A DNA stretch of 64,000 bases from Streptomyces althioticus (lineage in GTDB: Bacteria; Actinomycetota; Actinomycetes; Streptomycetales; Streptomycetaceae). Numbering within the stretch: the stretch's first letter is position 1; each line of letters begins with the position of its first letter. Location: contig BMSW01000005.1 in the NCBI GenBank assembly GCA_014649355.1, forward strand, positions 124,001-188,000, in the 5' to 3' direction. A program made the translations under genes and the position numbers. Shown one piece after another: positions 43,017 to 52,270 of this stretch. The notes below the pieces were generated by a model that was not told the origin of the DNA, made no database searches, and saw only the letters and a list, made by a program, of their open reading frames with translations.

Positions 43017-44363
43017 ATGGCCGACACGGATCCCGCCGGGCCGGTGATGGACCGGGACGAGGTGGACCGTGCGCTGGCGCGGCTCGGCCAGGAGCACGAG
43101 GCGATCGAGACCTCGCTCCTCGCCCTGCAGGACCACGCGGGCCGACGACTGCTGGAGGGCGCCCGCCTGACGGGCGTCACCGCCGAGCGGTGGACGTCCA
43201 CGGAGGCGGCGATCACGCTGCTGTGGACGTACTTCGACGCGTACACGGACGTGTTGCGCACGGCCCGGGACATCCGCGCCCGGCGCCGCTGGTCCAGCCG
43301 CGAGGACCTGGTGGAGCTGACGGAGCTGCTGCGCGGCGAGCCCGTGACGGTGGCGGGGAGCGCCGCCGCGACGGCCGGCGCGCCGACGCCGCACGGCGGT
43401 CAGGCCGGTCCGGGCGTGCTCAGCGAGCGGTATTCCCTGTCCGCCCTCGTCGACCGCATGAACGAGCTGTACGCGTCCTCGCTGGACATGGTGGTCGCCG
43501 CGGACGCGGTCTGGTCGGCCCTGCCCGCCCGGATCGATCTACTGTCGGCGGAGCTGCACCGCACGAGCAGACTCGCGCACTCGGTGGGCGTGCGCCCGGG
43601 TGAGCACCCGGCGGGCGACGACCTGGAGCGGATCACCCGCACGCTGAAGAAACTGCGCGAGCAGGTGGTGTCGGACCCGCTGGCGTTCTGGAAGCCGGCC
43701 GAGGGCAGTTCCGCCCCGGGCGGCGGAAAGCCCGACACCACCGTCTACGACCGTGAGGCCCGCGCCCTGGAGGACGTGCGCCGCGAGATCGACGCGGTGC
43801 TGGCGGTCCGCCAGGACGCCGAGAAGCGCATCGTCCGCCTCCGCGACGTCCTCTCCCGCGCCGACCGCACCCTCGCCGAGGCGCGGACCGCGCGTGGCGA
43901 GGTGCTGGCGAAGATCGCGGCGACGGAGGTGCCGGTGGTGAGCGGCCCGCCGACGGCGCTCCAGGAGCAGCTGTCGACGGCCGCCGAGTACCGCCGGCAC
44001 GCCCAGTGGCACCGGCTGTCCCCGCTGCTGGAGGCGCTGGAGCAGAAGGCGGAGGACGAACTGCTGCGCGCCCGCGAGTCGTTGACGGCCGTCACGGCGC
44101 CGCTCGCGGTGCGCGCGGAACTGCGCGGACGGCTGGACGCGTACAGGGCGAAGGTGTCCCGGCACGGTCTGGCCGAGGACCCGCTGCTGGTGGAGCGGTA
44201 CGAGAAGGCGCGCCGCATGCTGTGGAGCGCGCCGTGCGACCTGCGCGCGGCGGAGCAGGCGGTGCTGCGCTACCAGCAGGCGGTGGCGGAGCTGCTGGGC
44301 GCCGCGCCCGGGGTGCCGGGGCAGGGGGCAGGACCGGACGGGCGGAGGGGGCCGGGCACATGA
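43017..44363 (+). CDS. Helical coiled-coil protein of the kinase island
   Basis: Soluble protein of 448 residues with no recognised family, almost wholly alpha-helical. Likely coiled coils lie at about 10-45 (DEVDRALARLGQEHEAIETS), 240-305 (VRREIDAVLAVRQDAEKRIV) and 325-380 (LSPLLEALEQKAEDELLRAR). A Gly/Ala linker near 110-135 splits two helical halves. The C-terminal helix is followed by a Gly-rich tail. Its stop overlaps the kinase start (ATGA), so it is made together with the kinase and may be its scaffold or substrate. ATG 43017 follows CAGCGAAAGGTG. Confidence 0.8.
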   Translation: MADTDPAGPVMDRDEVDRALARLGQEHEAIETSLLALQDHAGRRLLEGARLTGVTAERWTSTEAAITLLWTYFDAYTDVLRTARDIRARRRWSSREDLVELTELLRGEPVTVAGSAAATAGAPTPHGGQAGPGVLSERYSLSALVDRMNELYASSLDMVVAADAVWSALPARIDLLSAELHRTSRLAHSVGVRPGEHPAGDDLERITRTLKKLREQVVSDPLAFWKPAEGSSAPGGGKPDTTVYDREARALEDVRREIDAVLAVRQDAEKRIVRLRDVLSRADRTLAEARTARGEVLAKIAATEVPVVSGPPTALQEQLSTAAEYRRHAQWHRLSPLLEALEQKAEDELLRARESLTAVTAPLAVRAELRGRLDAYRAKVSRHGLAEDPLLVERYEKARRMLWSAPCDLRAAEQAVLRYQQAVAELLGAAPGVPGQGAGPDGRRGPGT

Positions 44364-46909
44364 GCGAACCGGGAGCGCAGGGACCCGCGGCGCCCGCCGA
44401 GGAGCGGTCCGCCTGCGGGCGCCCCGAGTGCGACGGCACGTACGACGACGTCGGCGGGGGCGAGCTGTACTGCGACACGTGCGGGCTGGCACCCGTGGTG
44501 TCGCCGACGGGTCTGGTGGCCTCACCCCCGACCGGCATCACGGCGGGCGGGCGCGACTCGCAGGGGGCGCGCTCGGGGAGCGGGAGCGGGCGCGCGGTCA
44601 GCGGCCGCAGCTCGCGCACGTCCTCGCAGTCGTCGAAGTCCCGCCGGTCCGTCTCCGGGCGGCTGTCCCGTTCGCTGTCCGGCCGGACGGCGGCGGGCCG
44701 CTCGGTGTCGGTGCGCAGTTCCGGCTCGGGCGGGGGCAGCTCGGGCCGGGGCCGGCTGGGCGCGGGGCTGGTGCAGGTGCCGCCGATCCCGCGGCCCGAT
44801 CCGCGGCGGATGGTGCTGGACGACCCGGAGGTGCCGGAGCGGAAGCGGTTCTGCTCGCGGTCGGACTGCGGGGCCCCGGTCGGCCGCGCCCGGAACGGCC
44901 GGCCGGGCCGTACGGAGGGCTTCTGCACCAAGTGCGGCCACCCGTACTCGTTCGTGCCGAAGCTGCGTCCCGGCGACGTGGTGCACGGCCAGTACGAGGT
45001 CGTCGGCTGTCTGGCGCACGGCGGGCTCGGCTGGATCTACCTGGCCGTGGACCGTGCCGTGGCCGACCGCTGGGTGGTGCTGAAGGGCCTGCTGGACACG
45101 GGCGACCAGGACGCGATGGCGGCGGCCATCTCCGAGCGCCGCTTCCTCGCGGAGATCGAGCACGCCAACATCGTCCGGATCTACAACTTCGTCGAGCACC
45201 TGGACCAGCGCACCGGCTCCCTCGACGGCTACATCGTCATGGAGTACGTCGGCGGCAAGTCGCTGAAGGAGATCGCCAACGCCCGCCGCACCCCGGAGGG
45301 CAGACGCGACCCGCTGCCGGTGGAACAGGCGTGCGCGTACGGCATCGAGGCGCTGGAGGCGCTCGGGCATCTGCACAGCCGCAACCTGCTGTACTGCGAC
45401 TTCAAGGTCGACAACGCGATCCAGACCGAGGACCAGCTGAAGCTGATCGACATGGGCGCGGTACGGCGGACGGACGACAACGAGTCGGCCATCTACGGCA
45501 CCGTCGGCTACCAGGCGCCGGAGGTCGCCGAGGTGGGCCCGTCGGTGGCGTCCGACCTGTACACGGTCGCCCGCACGCTGGCCGTTCTCACCTTCGACTT
45601 CCAGGGCTACACCAACGTCTACGCGGACTCCCTGCCGGACCCGGACACCATCGAGGTGTTCCGTCAGTACGAGTCCTTCTACCGGCTGCTCGTGCGGGCC
45701 ACGGACCCGGACCCGGCGCGCCGGTTCGCCTCCGCGCAGGAGATGGCGGAGCAGTTGACGGGCGTGCTGCGGGAGGTCGTCTCGCTCCAGTCGGGGGAGG
45801 CGCGCCCGGCGCTGTCGACGCTGTTCGGCCCTGAACTGCGGGTCACGGACACGGAGTTGTTCCCGCCGCCGGACGGGGACGTGTCGCGGCTGGGCGCCCG
45901 CCGCGCCCGGCCCCGTAAGGGCCCGCCCGTCCCGGCGCCCGCGCTGCCGCCGTCCCCCGCCTCCCTGGTGCGGCCCGTGGACTGTCCCGCGGCCGCCCTC
46001 GCGTTGCCCGTGCCGCACGTCCAGCCCGCCGACCTCGACGCCGGTTTCCTCGCCGGTCTGCTGGCGTCCGCGCCCGGTGAGCTGATCCACGCGCTGTCCG
46101 CCGCGCCCGATCCGTCGGCCGAGACCCGGCTGCGCGTGGTGCGGGCCCGGCTGGAGACGGGCGAGTGGGCGACCGCCCTGGAGGCGCTGGGCGCGCTGGA
46201 GGCGGAGGACCCCGACGACTGGAGGGTGGTCTGGTACCGGGGCGTGGCCGCGCTGGTCACCGGCGACCACGAGGGCGCGGCGCTCGCCTTCGACGCGATC
46301 TACGACGCCTTCCCGGGCGAGATCGCGCCGAAGCTGGCGCTGGGGCTGTGCGCGGAGGTGCTGGGGCAGCTGGACAACGCGGCCGAGTACTACCGGCTGG
46401 TGTGGTCCACCGACCCGAGTTACGTGAGCGCCGCGTTCGGGCTGGCCCGGGTGCGGCTGGCGGCCGGCGACCGGCAAGGCGCCGTGCGGACGCTGGAGTC
46501 GGTGCCGGAGTCCTCCATCCACTACACCGCCGCCCGGGTCGCGGCGGTCCGGGCGCGGCTGCGGGGGCGCACGGCCACCGCGGCCGACGCGCCGTTCCTG
46601 GACGACCTGACCGCCGCCGCGGGGCAGGTGAAGGCCCTGGAGTCGTACGGTCTGGATCCGGCGCGCCGCGAGCTGTTGGCGGCGGAGGTCCTCGGTTGCG
46701 GACTGGACTGGGTACTCTCCGGGGGCCAGGGTTCCGCTCCTCCCGCCGCCGGGGGGCGGACGCTGCTCGGCAGCGGCCTGGACGAGCGTGGCCTGCGCTT
46801 CGGCCTGGAGCGCTCGTACCGCACGCTGGCCCGGCTGGCGCGCAGCGGCGAGGAAAGGATCGACCTGGTGGAACGTGCCAATCGTTACCGCCCCCGGACG
46901 TGGGTGTAG
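44360..46909 (+). CDS. pknG: PknG-like serine/threonine protein kinase with zinc ribbons and TPR domain
   Basis: Cytosolic kinase of 849 residues. An N-terminal cysteine set (C19, C24, C38, C41) and a second (C165, C170, C189, C192) bracket a Ser/Arg-rich disordered stretch (65-130). The kinase domain (about 208-470) has K242, a Gly-rich loop (LAHGGLGWIY), the PknG-type catalytic loop YCDFKVDN (D347, K349) in place of HRD, and DMG for DFG (D364). A TPR-like helical domain fills about 550-849. In mycobacteria PknG phosphorylates the FHA protein GarA to steer glutamate and TCA metabolism. The order rubredoxin-like, kinase, TPR is the same here. Confidence 0.92.
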   Translation: MSEPGAQGPAAPAEERSACGRPECDGTYDDVGGGELYCDTCGLAPVVSPTGLVASPPTGITAGGRDSQGARSGSGSGRAVSGRSSRTSSQSSKSRRSVSGRLSRSLSGRTAAGRSVSVRSSGSGGGSSGRGRLGAGLVQVPPIPRPDPRRMVLDDPEVPERKRFCSRSDCGAPVGRARNGRPGRTEGFCTKCGHPYSFVPKLRPGDVVHGQYEVVGCLAHGGLGWIYLAVDRAVADRWVVLKGLLDTGDQDAMAAAISERRFLAEIEHANIVRIYNFVEHLDQRTGSLDGYIVMEYVGGKSLKEIANARRTPEGRRDPLPVEQACAYGIEALEALGHLHSRNLLYCDFKVDNAIQTEDQLKLIDMGAVRRTDDNESAIYGTVGYQAPEVAEVGPSVASDLYTVARTLAVLTFDFQGYTNVYADSLPDPDTIEVFRQYESFYRLLVRATDPDPARRFASAQEMAEQLTGVLREVVSLQSGEARPALSTLFGPELRVTDTELFPPPDGDVSRLGARRARPRKGPPVPAPALPPSPASLVRPVDCPAAALALPVPHVQPADLDAGFLAGLLASAPGELIHALSAAPDPSAETRLRVVRARLETGEWATALEALGALEAEDPDDWRVVWYRGVAALVTGDHEGAALAFDAIYDAFPGEIAPKLALGLCAEVLGQLDNAAEYYRLVWSTDPSYVSAAFGLARVRLAAGDRQGAVRTLESVPESSIHYTAARVAAVRARLRGRTATAADAPFLDDLTAAAGQVKALESYGLDPARRELLAAEVLGCGLDWVLSGGQGSAPPAAGGRTLLGSGLDERGLRFGLERSYRTLARLARSGEERIDLVERANRYRPRTWV

Positions 46910-46912
46910 TTG

Positions 46913-48655
46913 ATGTCGCAGATGCCCCAGCAGGCCGCGCTGTCGAAATGCCCGAGCTGCGAGGAACCCCTCGAGTCGGGTGATCGTTTCTGCGGCGCCT
47001 GCGGATACGACTTGTCGGCCGTGCCGGCCCGGCCGTCGGACGACCCGACGATCGCACTGAACGGCGCGGTGCCGCCCCAGTCGCCCTGGCCCGCCCCCAC
47101 GCCGGGCGAGATCCCCCCGCGCCCGGCGACCCCGCCCGGCGCGCACGTCCCGGCCGCGGGCGGCCCCGCGGCGGACGCCCCGCCGCACGCCGCGTCCGCA
47201 CACCCGGCGTCACCGGTCCAGGGCATTGCGGCAACCAACGCCCGCGCCGATGCGGCAGGTGACGCCGTGTCCGCCGACGCCCACCGCCACCCGACGCCGG
47301 CCGCCCCGGCCGCCCCGTCCCCGGGCGCACCCGCGCAGCCCGGCGCGAGCCCTGCCGGCCCCGTCCCGCACGCCGGAACCCCGCGCGCCTCGGCGTCCGG
47401 CGCACCGGCGCCGGCCTCTTCCGCCCACCAGGCAGCACCCGGCCGGAACCCGGCGGGAGCCGACCCGCAGGCCGCGGTCCCGAGCTCGTACGGGACCGGC
47501 GTCCCGGCGGCGCCCGGCCCGCACCCCGCGGCGCCCGCCGCACAGCCCGCGTCCGCGGGCGACACCGCGCCGAACGGCGCCCCGGCCGCGCCCGTTCAGG
47601 GACCTCCCGTCCAAGGACGGCCCCCCGCGTCCGGCACCGGGGTGAGGCTCGACCGGCGGGCGTCCGACGAGGGTGTCGCCGGTGGCGACGACTACACCCT
47701 TCAGGCGCCCGACCCCCGCGTCGCGCCCGAGCCGCACGCCGCCGTGTGTGTGGCGTGCCGGGCGGGCCGGGTCGACGACGACGGATACTGCGAGAACTGC
47801 GGCCACGCCCAGCCGCGCGAACGGGACCACATGGAACAGGAATGCGGCCCCGTCGCCGCGGTCAGCGACCGCGGCCTGCGGCACCACCGCAACGAGGACG
47901 CCTTCGCCGTCGGCACGACCACGCTGCCCGACGGCGCCCCCGTGTCCGTGGCGGTCGTCTGCGACGGCGTCTCCTCGGCCACCCGCCCCGACGAGGCGTC
48001 ACTCGCCGCCTCACGCGCGGCGAACGCGTCCCTGCTCGACGCCCTGCCGCGCGGCACGCACCCGCAGCAGGCGATGCACGAGGCGATCCTCGCCGCCTCC
48101 GAGGCGGTCGACGCGCTGGCCGGCGAACAGCTTTCGGAGGCGCGCGACCACGCCCCGCAGCAGAACGCGCCCGCGTGCACGATCGTCGGCGCGGTGGTGA
48201 CCGCGGGTCTGCTGGTCGTGGGCTGGGTCGGCGACAGCCGGGTGTACTGGATCCCGGTGGACCGTTCCGCACCGGCGGCGCGGCTGACCGAGGACGACTC
48301 GTGGGCCGCGCAGATGGTCGCCGCCGGGCTGATGGGCGAGGCCGAGGCGTACGCCGACCACCGCGCGCACGCGATCACGGGCTGGCTGGGCGCGGACGCG
48401 TACGAACTGGAGCCGCACACCGCGGCGTTCAAGCCGGACCGCCCGGGTGTGGTCGTGGTCTGCACGGACGGCCTGTGGAACTACGCCGAGTCCCCGGACG
48501 ACATGGCCGAGGCGGTGCCCGCCGACGCCGCCGCGCGCCCCCTGCACGCCGCCCGCGTGCTGGTCGGTCACGCCCTCGACGGTGGCGGCCACGACAACGT
48601 AACAGTGGCCCTGGTGCCGTTCCCGGCCGTCCCGCAGGGGGCAGGATCGGCCTGA
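46913..48655 (+). CDS. PP2C-family serine/threonine phosphatase with zinc ribbons
   Basis: Protein of 580 residues starting 3 nt after the kinase stop. A zinc ribbon (C13, C16, C27, C30: CPSCEEP and CGACGYD) leads into a 200-residue Pro/Ala-rich linker. A second CxxC pair (CVACRAG, CENCGHA) sits just before the PP2C catalytic domain at about 300-575: AVSDRGLRHHRNEDAF, VCDGVSSATRPD, VGWVGDSRVYWIP, CTDGLWNYAE and GHDNVTVAL give the metal-binding aspartates. It is the likely antagonist of the adjacent kinase. Confidence 0.92.
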   Translation: MSQMPQQAALSKCPSCEEPLESGDRFCGACGYDLSAVPARPSDDPTIALNGAVPPQSPWPAPTPGEIPPRPATPPGAHVPAAGGPAADAPPHAASAHPASPVQGIAATNARADAAGDAVSADAHRHPTPAAPAAPSPGAPAQPGASPAGPVPHAGTPRASASGAPAPASSAHQAAPGRNPAGADPQAAVPSSYGTGVPAAPGPHPAAPAAQPASAGDTAPNGAPAAPVQGPPVQGRPPASGTGVRLDRRASDEGVAGGDDYTLQAPDPRVAPEPHAAVCVACRAGRVDDDGYCENCGHAQPRERDHMEQECGPVAAVSDRGLRHHRNEDAFAVGTTTLPDGAPVSVAVVCDGVSSATRPDEASLAASRAANASLLDALPRGTHPQQAMHEAILAASEAVDALAGEQLSEARDHAPQQNAPACTIVGAVVTAGLLVVGWVGDSRVYWIPVDRSAPAARLTEDDSWAAQMVAAGLMGEAEAYADHRAHAITGWLGADAYELEPHTAAFKPDRPGVVVVCTDGLWNYAESPDDMAEAVPADAAARPLHAARVLVGHALDGGGHDNVTVALVPFPAVPQGAGSA

Positions 48656-48670
48656 GGCCGCGCACCGCGC

Positions 48671-48725
48671 GCCGTACGCGGCACACGCACGCACGCGTGT
48701 GCCGCACCCGCGTGCCGCGTACGGC
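48671..48725. repeat. Mutually exclusive hairpins between the phosphatase and VWA genes
   Basis: A 14-bp perfect stem, GCCGTACGCGGCAC (48671-48684) with 48712-48725, competes with an 11-bp stem, GCGGCACACGC (48678-48688) with 48695-48705, because they share 48678-48684. It begins 15 nt after the phosphatase stop. It could be a terminator or an attenuator for the VWA gene. Confidence 0.6.
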
Positions 48726-48825
48726 CGGCCTCGCACGGGGAAGCTTCAACGGACCGGAGGGGACCGGTCCGTGAGGACGTCGTCGCCCCGCGCCGTCGGG
48801 GCACCGGAGGGGGAGCGAACCAGGC

Positions 48826-50172
48826 ATGGCCATTTTCTCGAAATCGAACGTGCCGCAGTTCTCGGTGGACGTGTACCAGAACGAGTACCTGCCGGAGGAC
48901 GGCCGCGAGGTCAACGCGGTGGTGACGGTCACGGCGACCGGCGGCGGCACCATCGGCAGCGCGGTGGCGGCGCCGCACCTGTACGCGCCCGGCGAGGGCC
49001 CCTCGGCGGCGGTGGTGCTGATGGTCGACTGCTCGGGCTCGATGGACCACCCGCCCACGAAGATGCGCAACGCGCGGGACGCCACGGCCGCCGCGATCGA
49101 CACCCTGCGCGACGGCGTGCACTTCGCGGTCGTCGCCGGCACCCACCTCGCGCGGGAGGTGTACCCGGGCGACGGCCGGCTCGCGGTGGCCGGACCGGAC
49201 ACCCGCGAGCAGGCCAAGCAGGCGCTGCGGAAGCTGAGCGCGGGCGGCGGCACGGCGATCGGGACGTGGCTGCGCCGCGCCGACCGGCTGCTGGCGTCGG
49301 CGGACGTGGCGATCCGGCACGGCATCCTGCTCACCGACGGCCGCAACGAGCACGAGTCGCCGGAGGACCTGAAGGCGGCGCTGGACGCCTGCGCCGGCCG
49401 GTTCACCTGTGACGCCCGTGGCGTGGGCACCGACTGGGAAGTGAAAGAAGTCACAGGCATCGCCTCGGCCCTGCTCGGCACCGCCGACATCGTCGCCGAC
49501 CCGGCCGGCCTCGCCGCGGACTTCACGCGGATGATGGAGACGGCGATGGGCAAGGAGGTCGCGGACGTCTCGCTGCGTCTGTGGACCCCGGCCGGCGCCA
49601 CCGTCACGTTCGTCAAGCAGGTCGCGCCGACGGTGGAGGAGCTGACCGGCCGGCGCACCGAGGCGGGCCCCCGCACGGGCGATTACCCGCTCGGTTCCTG
49701 GGGCGACGAGTCCCGTGACTACCACCTCTGCGTGGCGGTTCCGCCCGCCGCCGTGGGCCGGGAGATGCTCGCGGCGCGCGTCTCGCTGGTCATCCCGCAG
49801 CCCGGGGGCAGCGTGCAGAGCCTGGGCGCGCAGGGGCTGGTGCGGGCCGTGTGGACGGACGACCTGGCCGCGTCGACGTCGATCAACCCTCAGGTCGCCC
49901 ACTACACGGGTCAGGCCGAACTGGCCGAAGTCATCCAGGAGGGGCTGGATCTGCGCAAAGTGGGCGATATGGACGGAGCAACGGCCAAGCTGGGCCGTGC
50001 CGTTCAGCTCGCGAGCGCCTCCGGCAACGCCGATACTGCGAAACTGCTTGCGAAGGTGGTGGACGTCGTCGACGCCGCGACCGGTACTGTGCGACTGAAG
50101 ACGAAGGTCGAGGAGGCCGACGAGATGACACTCGAAACACGGTCGACCAAGACTGTTCGTGTAAAGAAATGA
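48826..50172 (+). CDS. VWA domain-containing protein
   Basis: Cytosolic protein of 448 residues. The von Willebrand A domain lies at about 60-240 with an intact MIDAS: D68-C-S70-G-S72 (VLMVDCSGSMD), Thr in SAGGGTAIGTWL, and Asp in ILLTDGRNEH, so it should bind a divalent metal and a partner protein. The C-terminal 200 residues are beta-rich, then helical with a possible TPR-like tail (IQEGLDLRKVGDMDGATAKL). It lies 170 nt after the phosphatase, beyond the paired hairpins. Likely a phospho-regulated assembly factor in this island. Confidence 0.9.
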   Translation: MAIFSKSNVPQFSVDVYQNEYLPEDGREVNAVVTVTATGGGTIGSAVAAPHLYAPGEGPSAAVVLMVDCSGSMDHPPTKMRNARDATAAAIDTLRDGVHFAVVAGTHLAREVYPGDGRLAVAGPDTREQAKQALRKLSAGGGTAIGTWLRRADRLLASADVAIRHGILLTDGRNEHESPEDLKAALDACAGRFTCDARGVGTDWEVKEVTGIASALLGTADIVADPAGLAADFTRMMETAMGKEVADVSLRLWTPAGATVTFVKQVAPTVEELTGRRTEAGPRTGDYPLGSWGDESRDYHLCVAVPPAAVGREMLAARVSLVIPQPGGSVQSLGAQGLVRAVWTDDLAASTSINPQVAHYTGQAELAEVIQEGLDLRKVGDMDGATAKLGRAVQLASASGNADTAKLLAKVVDVVDAATGTVRLKTKVEEADEMTLETRSTKTVRVKK

Positions 50173-50255
50173 TCTGCAAGTAAGCGAGCCTGACCCCTCG
50201 GGGTTGGAGAAACCCGGTCGGAAACGACCGGAAAAGGAGAGGGGGAAGCGCCGAC

Positions 50256-51587
50256 ATGCCGACCTGCCCGAACGGACACCAGTCGGGTTCCGACGACTGG
50301 TGCGAGGTGTGCGGTCACCGCATGGCGGGTGCCGTGCCCCCACCCCCTCCTCCGCCGCCGGCGCCCGGTGGCGGCTACGGCTTCCCGCCGCCCGGCGGCC
50401 CCGGCGGTGCTCCGGGTGGTCCCGGCGGCCCGGGCGGCTACGGCGGCCCCGGCGCGCAGCCGGAGCTGTGCCCGCAGTGCCGCACGCCCCGTGAGGGCGG
50501 CGCGCCGTTCTGCGAGGAGTGCCGGTGGAACTTCCTCACCAACACGGCGACCTCCTACACCCCCGCCGCCCCGCGCCCGCCGGCCCCCGGTCCGGGCGGC
50601 CCCGGCGGCCAGGGCGGTCCCGGCGGCCCCTTCGGGCAGCAGCCGCCCCCTCCCTCGTACGGGGGCGGTGACGGGTTCGACTACCAGACCTCGCGCCCCT
50701 CGCAGGTGAACCGGCCCGCCGAGCCGATCCCGCCGGGCCCGCCCGGCTTCGGCGGCGACCCCTCGCGCCCGGTCCCGCCCCCGCCCGGCCCCGGCCGCGG
50801 CAACCCGGGCGGTCCCGGCGGTCCCGGCGGTCCTGGGGGCCCGAACGGCCCCGGCGCCCCGCAGGCGTTCCACTCCGGTCCCCCGGCCCCTCCCGGCTTC
50901 CCGCAGGAGACCGGCCGTCCGCCGCAGGGCGGCGGCCCGTCGTACGGCGGCGGTGACGACGACTGGGTGATCCCCCCGCCGACCGGCGGCCCCGGTGGGC
51001 ACGGCGGCCCGCACGGTCCTGGCGGTCCCGGCGGCCCTGGCGGCCCTGGCGGCCCTGGCGGCCCTGGCGGTCCGAACGGTCCCGGCGGGCACGGCGGTTA
51101 CGGCTATCCGCAGCAGGGCAGCACCCAGGCGCCTCCCGGCCCGGGCGGCTTCCCGCAGCAGCCGCGGCAGCAGCAGGGCCCGGTCACCTGGACGGCGACC
51201 ATCGGTCCCGACCGTGACTACTTCATGGCGATGATGCAGCGCTCGGGCCCCGAGGCCGCGGGCCTGAACCTGCCCGCGTACTCGCCCGAGCAGCAGCGCG
51301 CGCTCACCGGCAACCAGATCACGATCGGCCGCCGCCGGCACTCCACCGGCGACACCCCCGACATCGATCTGTCCACCCCGCCGGAGGACCCGGGCGTCTC
51401 GCACCAGCACGCGGTGCTGGTGCAGCAGCCGGACGGCAGCTGGGCGGTCGTCGACCAGAACTCGACGAACGGCACGACGGTCAACGGCTCCGAGGAGCCC
51501 ATCCAGCCGTTCGTCCCGGTCCCGCTGCAGGACGGCGACCGGGTCCACGTGGGCGCCTGGACGACGATCACCATCCGCCGGGGCTGA
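50256..51587 (+). CDS. FHA domain protein with zinc ribbons and Gly/Pro repeat linker
   Basis: Phosphothreonine reader of 443 residues. The N-terminus carries zinc-ribbon cysteines (CPNGHQSGSDDWCEVC) and a second pair (LCPQCRTP, FCEECRWNF). About 260 residues of collagen-like Gly-Pro-rich sequence follow, including GGPGGPGGPGG runs from 9-nt DNA repeats near 51024-51070. The FHA domain is at about 345-440: ITIGRRRHSTGDTPDIDL, then VSHQHAVLVQQPDGSW and DQNSTNGTTVNG hold the pThr-binding Arg, Ser, His and Asn. It may read the island kinase's products as GarA does for PknG, but no GarA-like ETTS tail is visible. Confidence 0.9.
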   Translation: MPTCPNGHQSGSDDWCEVCGHRMAGAVPPPPPPPPAPGGGYGFPPPGGPGGAPGGPGGPGGYGGPGAQPELCPQCRTPREGGAPFCEECRWNFLTNTATSYTPAAPRPPAPGPGGPGGQGGPGGPFGQQPPPPSYGGGDGFDYQTSRPSQVNRPAEPIPPGPPGFGGDPSRPVPPPPGPGRGNPGGPGGPGGPGGPNGPGAPQAFHSGPPAPPGFPQETGRPPQGGGPSYGGGDDDWVIPPPTGGPGGHGGPHGPGGPGGPGGPGGPGGPGGPNGPGGHGGYGYPQQGSTQAPPGPGGFPQQPRQQQGPVTWTATIGPDRDYFMAMMQRSGPEAAGLNLPAYSPEQQRALTGNQITIGRRRHSTGDTPDIDLSTPPEDPGVSHQHAVLVQQPDGSWAVVDQNSTNGTTVNGSEEPIQPFVPVPLQDGDRVHVGAWTTITIRRG

Positions 51588-51596
51588 GCCCCGCGG

Positions 51597-51632
51597 CGGC
51601 CGGACGTACCTCCCCGCGAGGCCGTCCGGCCG
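51597..51632 (+). terminator. Terminator hairpin at the end of the kinase island
   Basis: A perfect 10-bp stem CGGCCGGACG (51597-51606) with CGTCCGGCCG (51623-51632), 10 nt after the FHA gene stop. Confidence 0.65.
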
Positions 51633-51698
51633 GGCCCGGCCGCCCCCGCACGGGGGGCGGTCCTAGGCCTTGAGTCCTATGCCGTGGTGTCTGAGACC

Positions 51699-52112
51699 AT
51701 GGACGGCGTGACAGAGATTCGGCGCGGCACGCTTCAGGAGCAGACCTTCTACGAGCAGGTCGGCGGGGAGGAGACCTTCCGCCGGCTCGTCCACCGTTTC
51801 TACCAGGGGGTGGCCGAGGACCCGCTGCTGCGGCCCATGTACCCGGAGGAGGACCTGGGCCCGGCGGAGGAGCGCCTCGCGCTGTTCCTCATGCAGTACT
51901 GGGGCGGTCCGACCACCTACAGCCAGAACCGGGGCCATCCGCGGCTGCGGATGCGGCACGTACCGTTCAAGGTCGACCGTGCGGCGCACGACGCGTGGCT
52001 GAAGCACATGCGCGACGCCGTGGACGAGCTGGGCCTGTCCGAGGAGCACGAGCAGACCCTGTGGAAGTACCTGACCTACGCGGCCGCCTCCATGATCAAT
52101 TCCCCGGACTGA
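51699..52112 (+). CDS. Group II truncated haemoglobin (globin)
   Basis: Cytosolic haem protein of about 137 residues, the TrHbO form. FYEQVGGEETFRRLVHRFYQ is the helix A/B start; FLMQYWGGPTTYS and RMRHVPFKV hold the proximal His (RMRH) and conserved Trp/Tyr residues. Such globins handle O2, NO or peroxide. Starts at 51684 (GTG), 51699 (ATG) or 51708 (GTG) are possible with no decisive ribosome site; the middle one is used. It is monocistronic. Confidence 0.92.
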   Translation: MDGVTEIRRGTLQEQTFYEQVGGEETFRRLVHRFYQGVAEDPLLRPMYPEEDLGPAEERLALFLMQYWGGPTTYSQNRGHPRLRMRHVPFKVDRAAHDAWLKHMRDAVDELGLSEEHEQTLWKYLTYAAASMINSPD

Positions 52113-52270
52113 AAAACCCCTGACCAGCCGTGGTCACGCGGCCGTCACATACCGAACATGCGACTCCGCATTCCGGTCACGATCAGGTCAAAAGCTGTCT
52201 CGAACGGATGCCTCCCGCTCTGCCCCTCTGACACCATCCCGGACAGGTCTGGACAACACGGGGGGTCGCG

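Noticed and set aside
52121..52136. TGACCA-GCCG-TGGTCA after the globin gene as a terminator
   Set aside because: Only 6 bp and no T-run; too weak to call.
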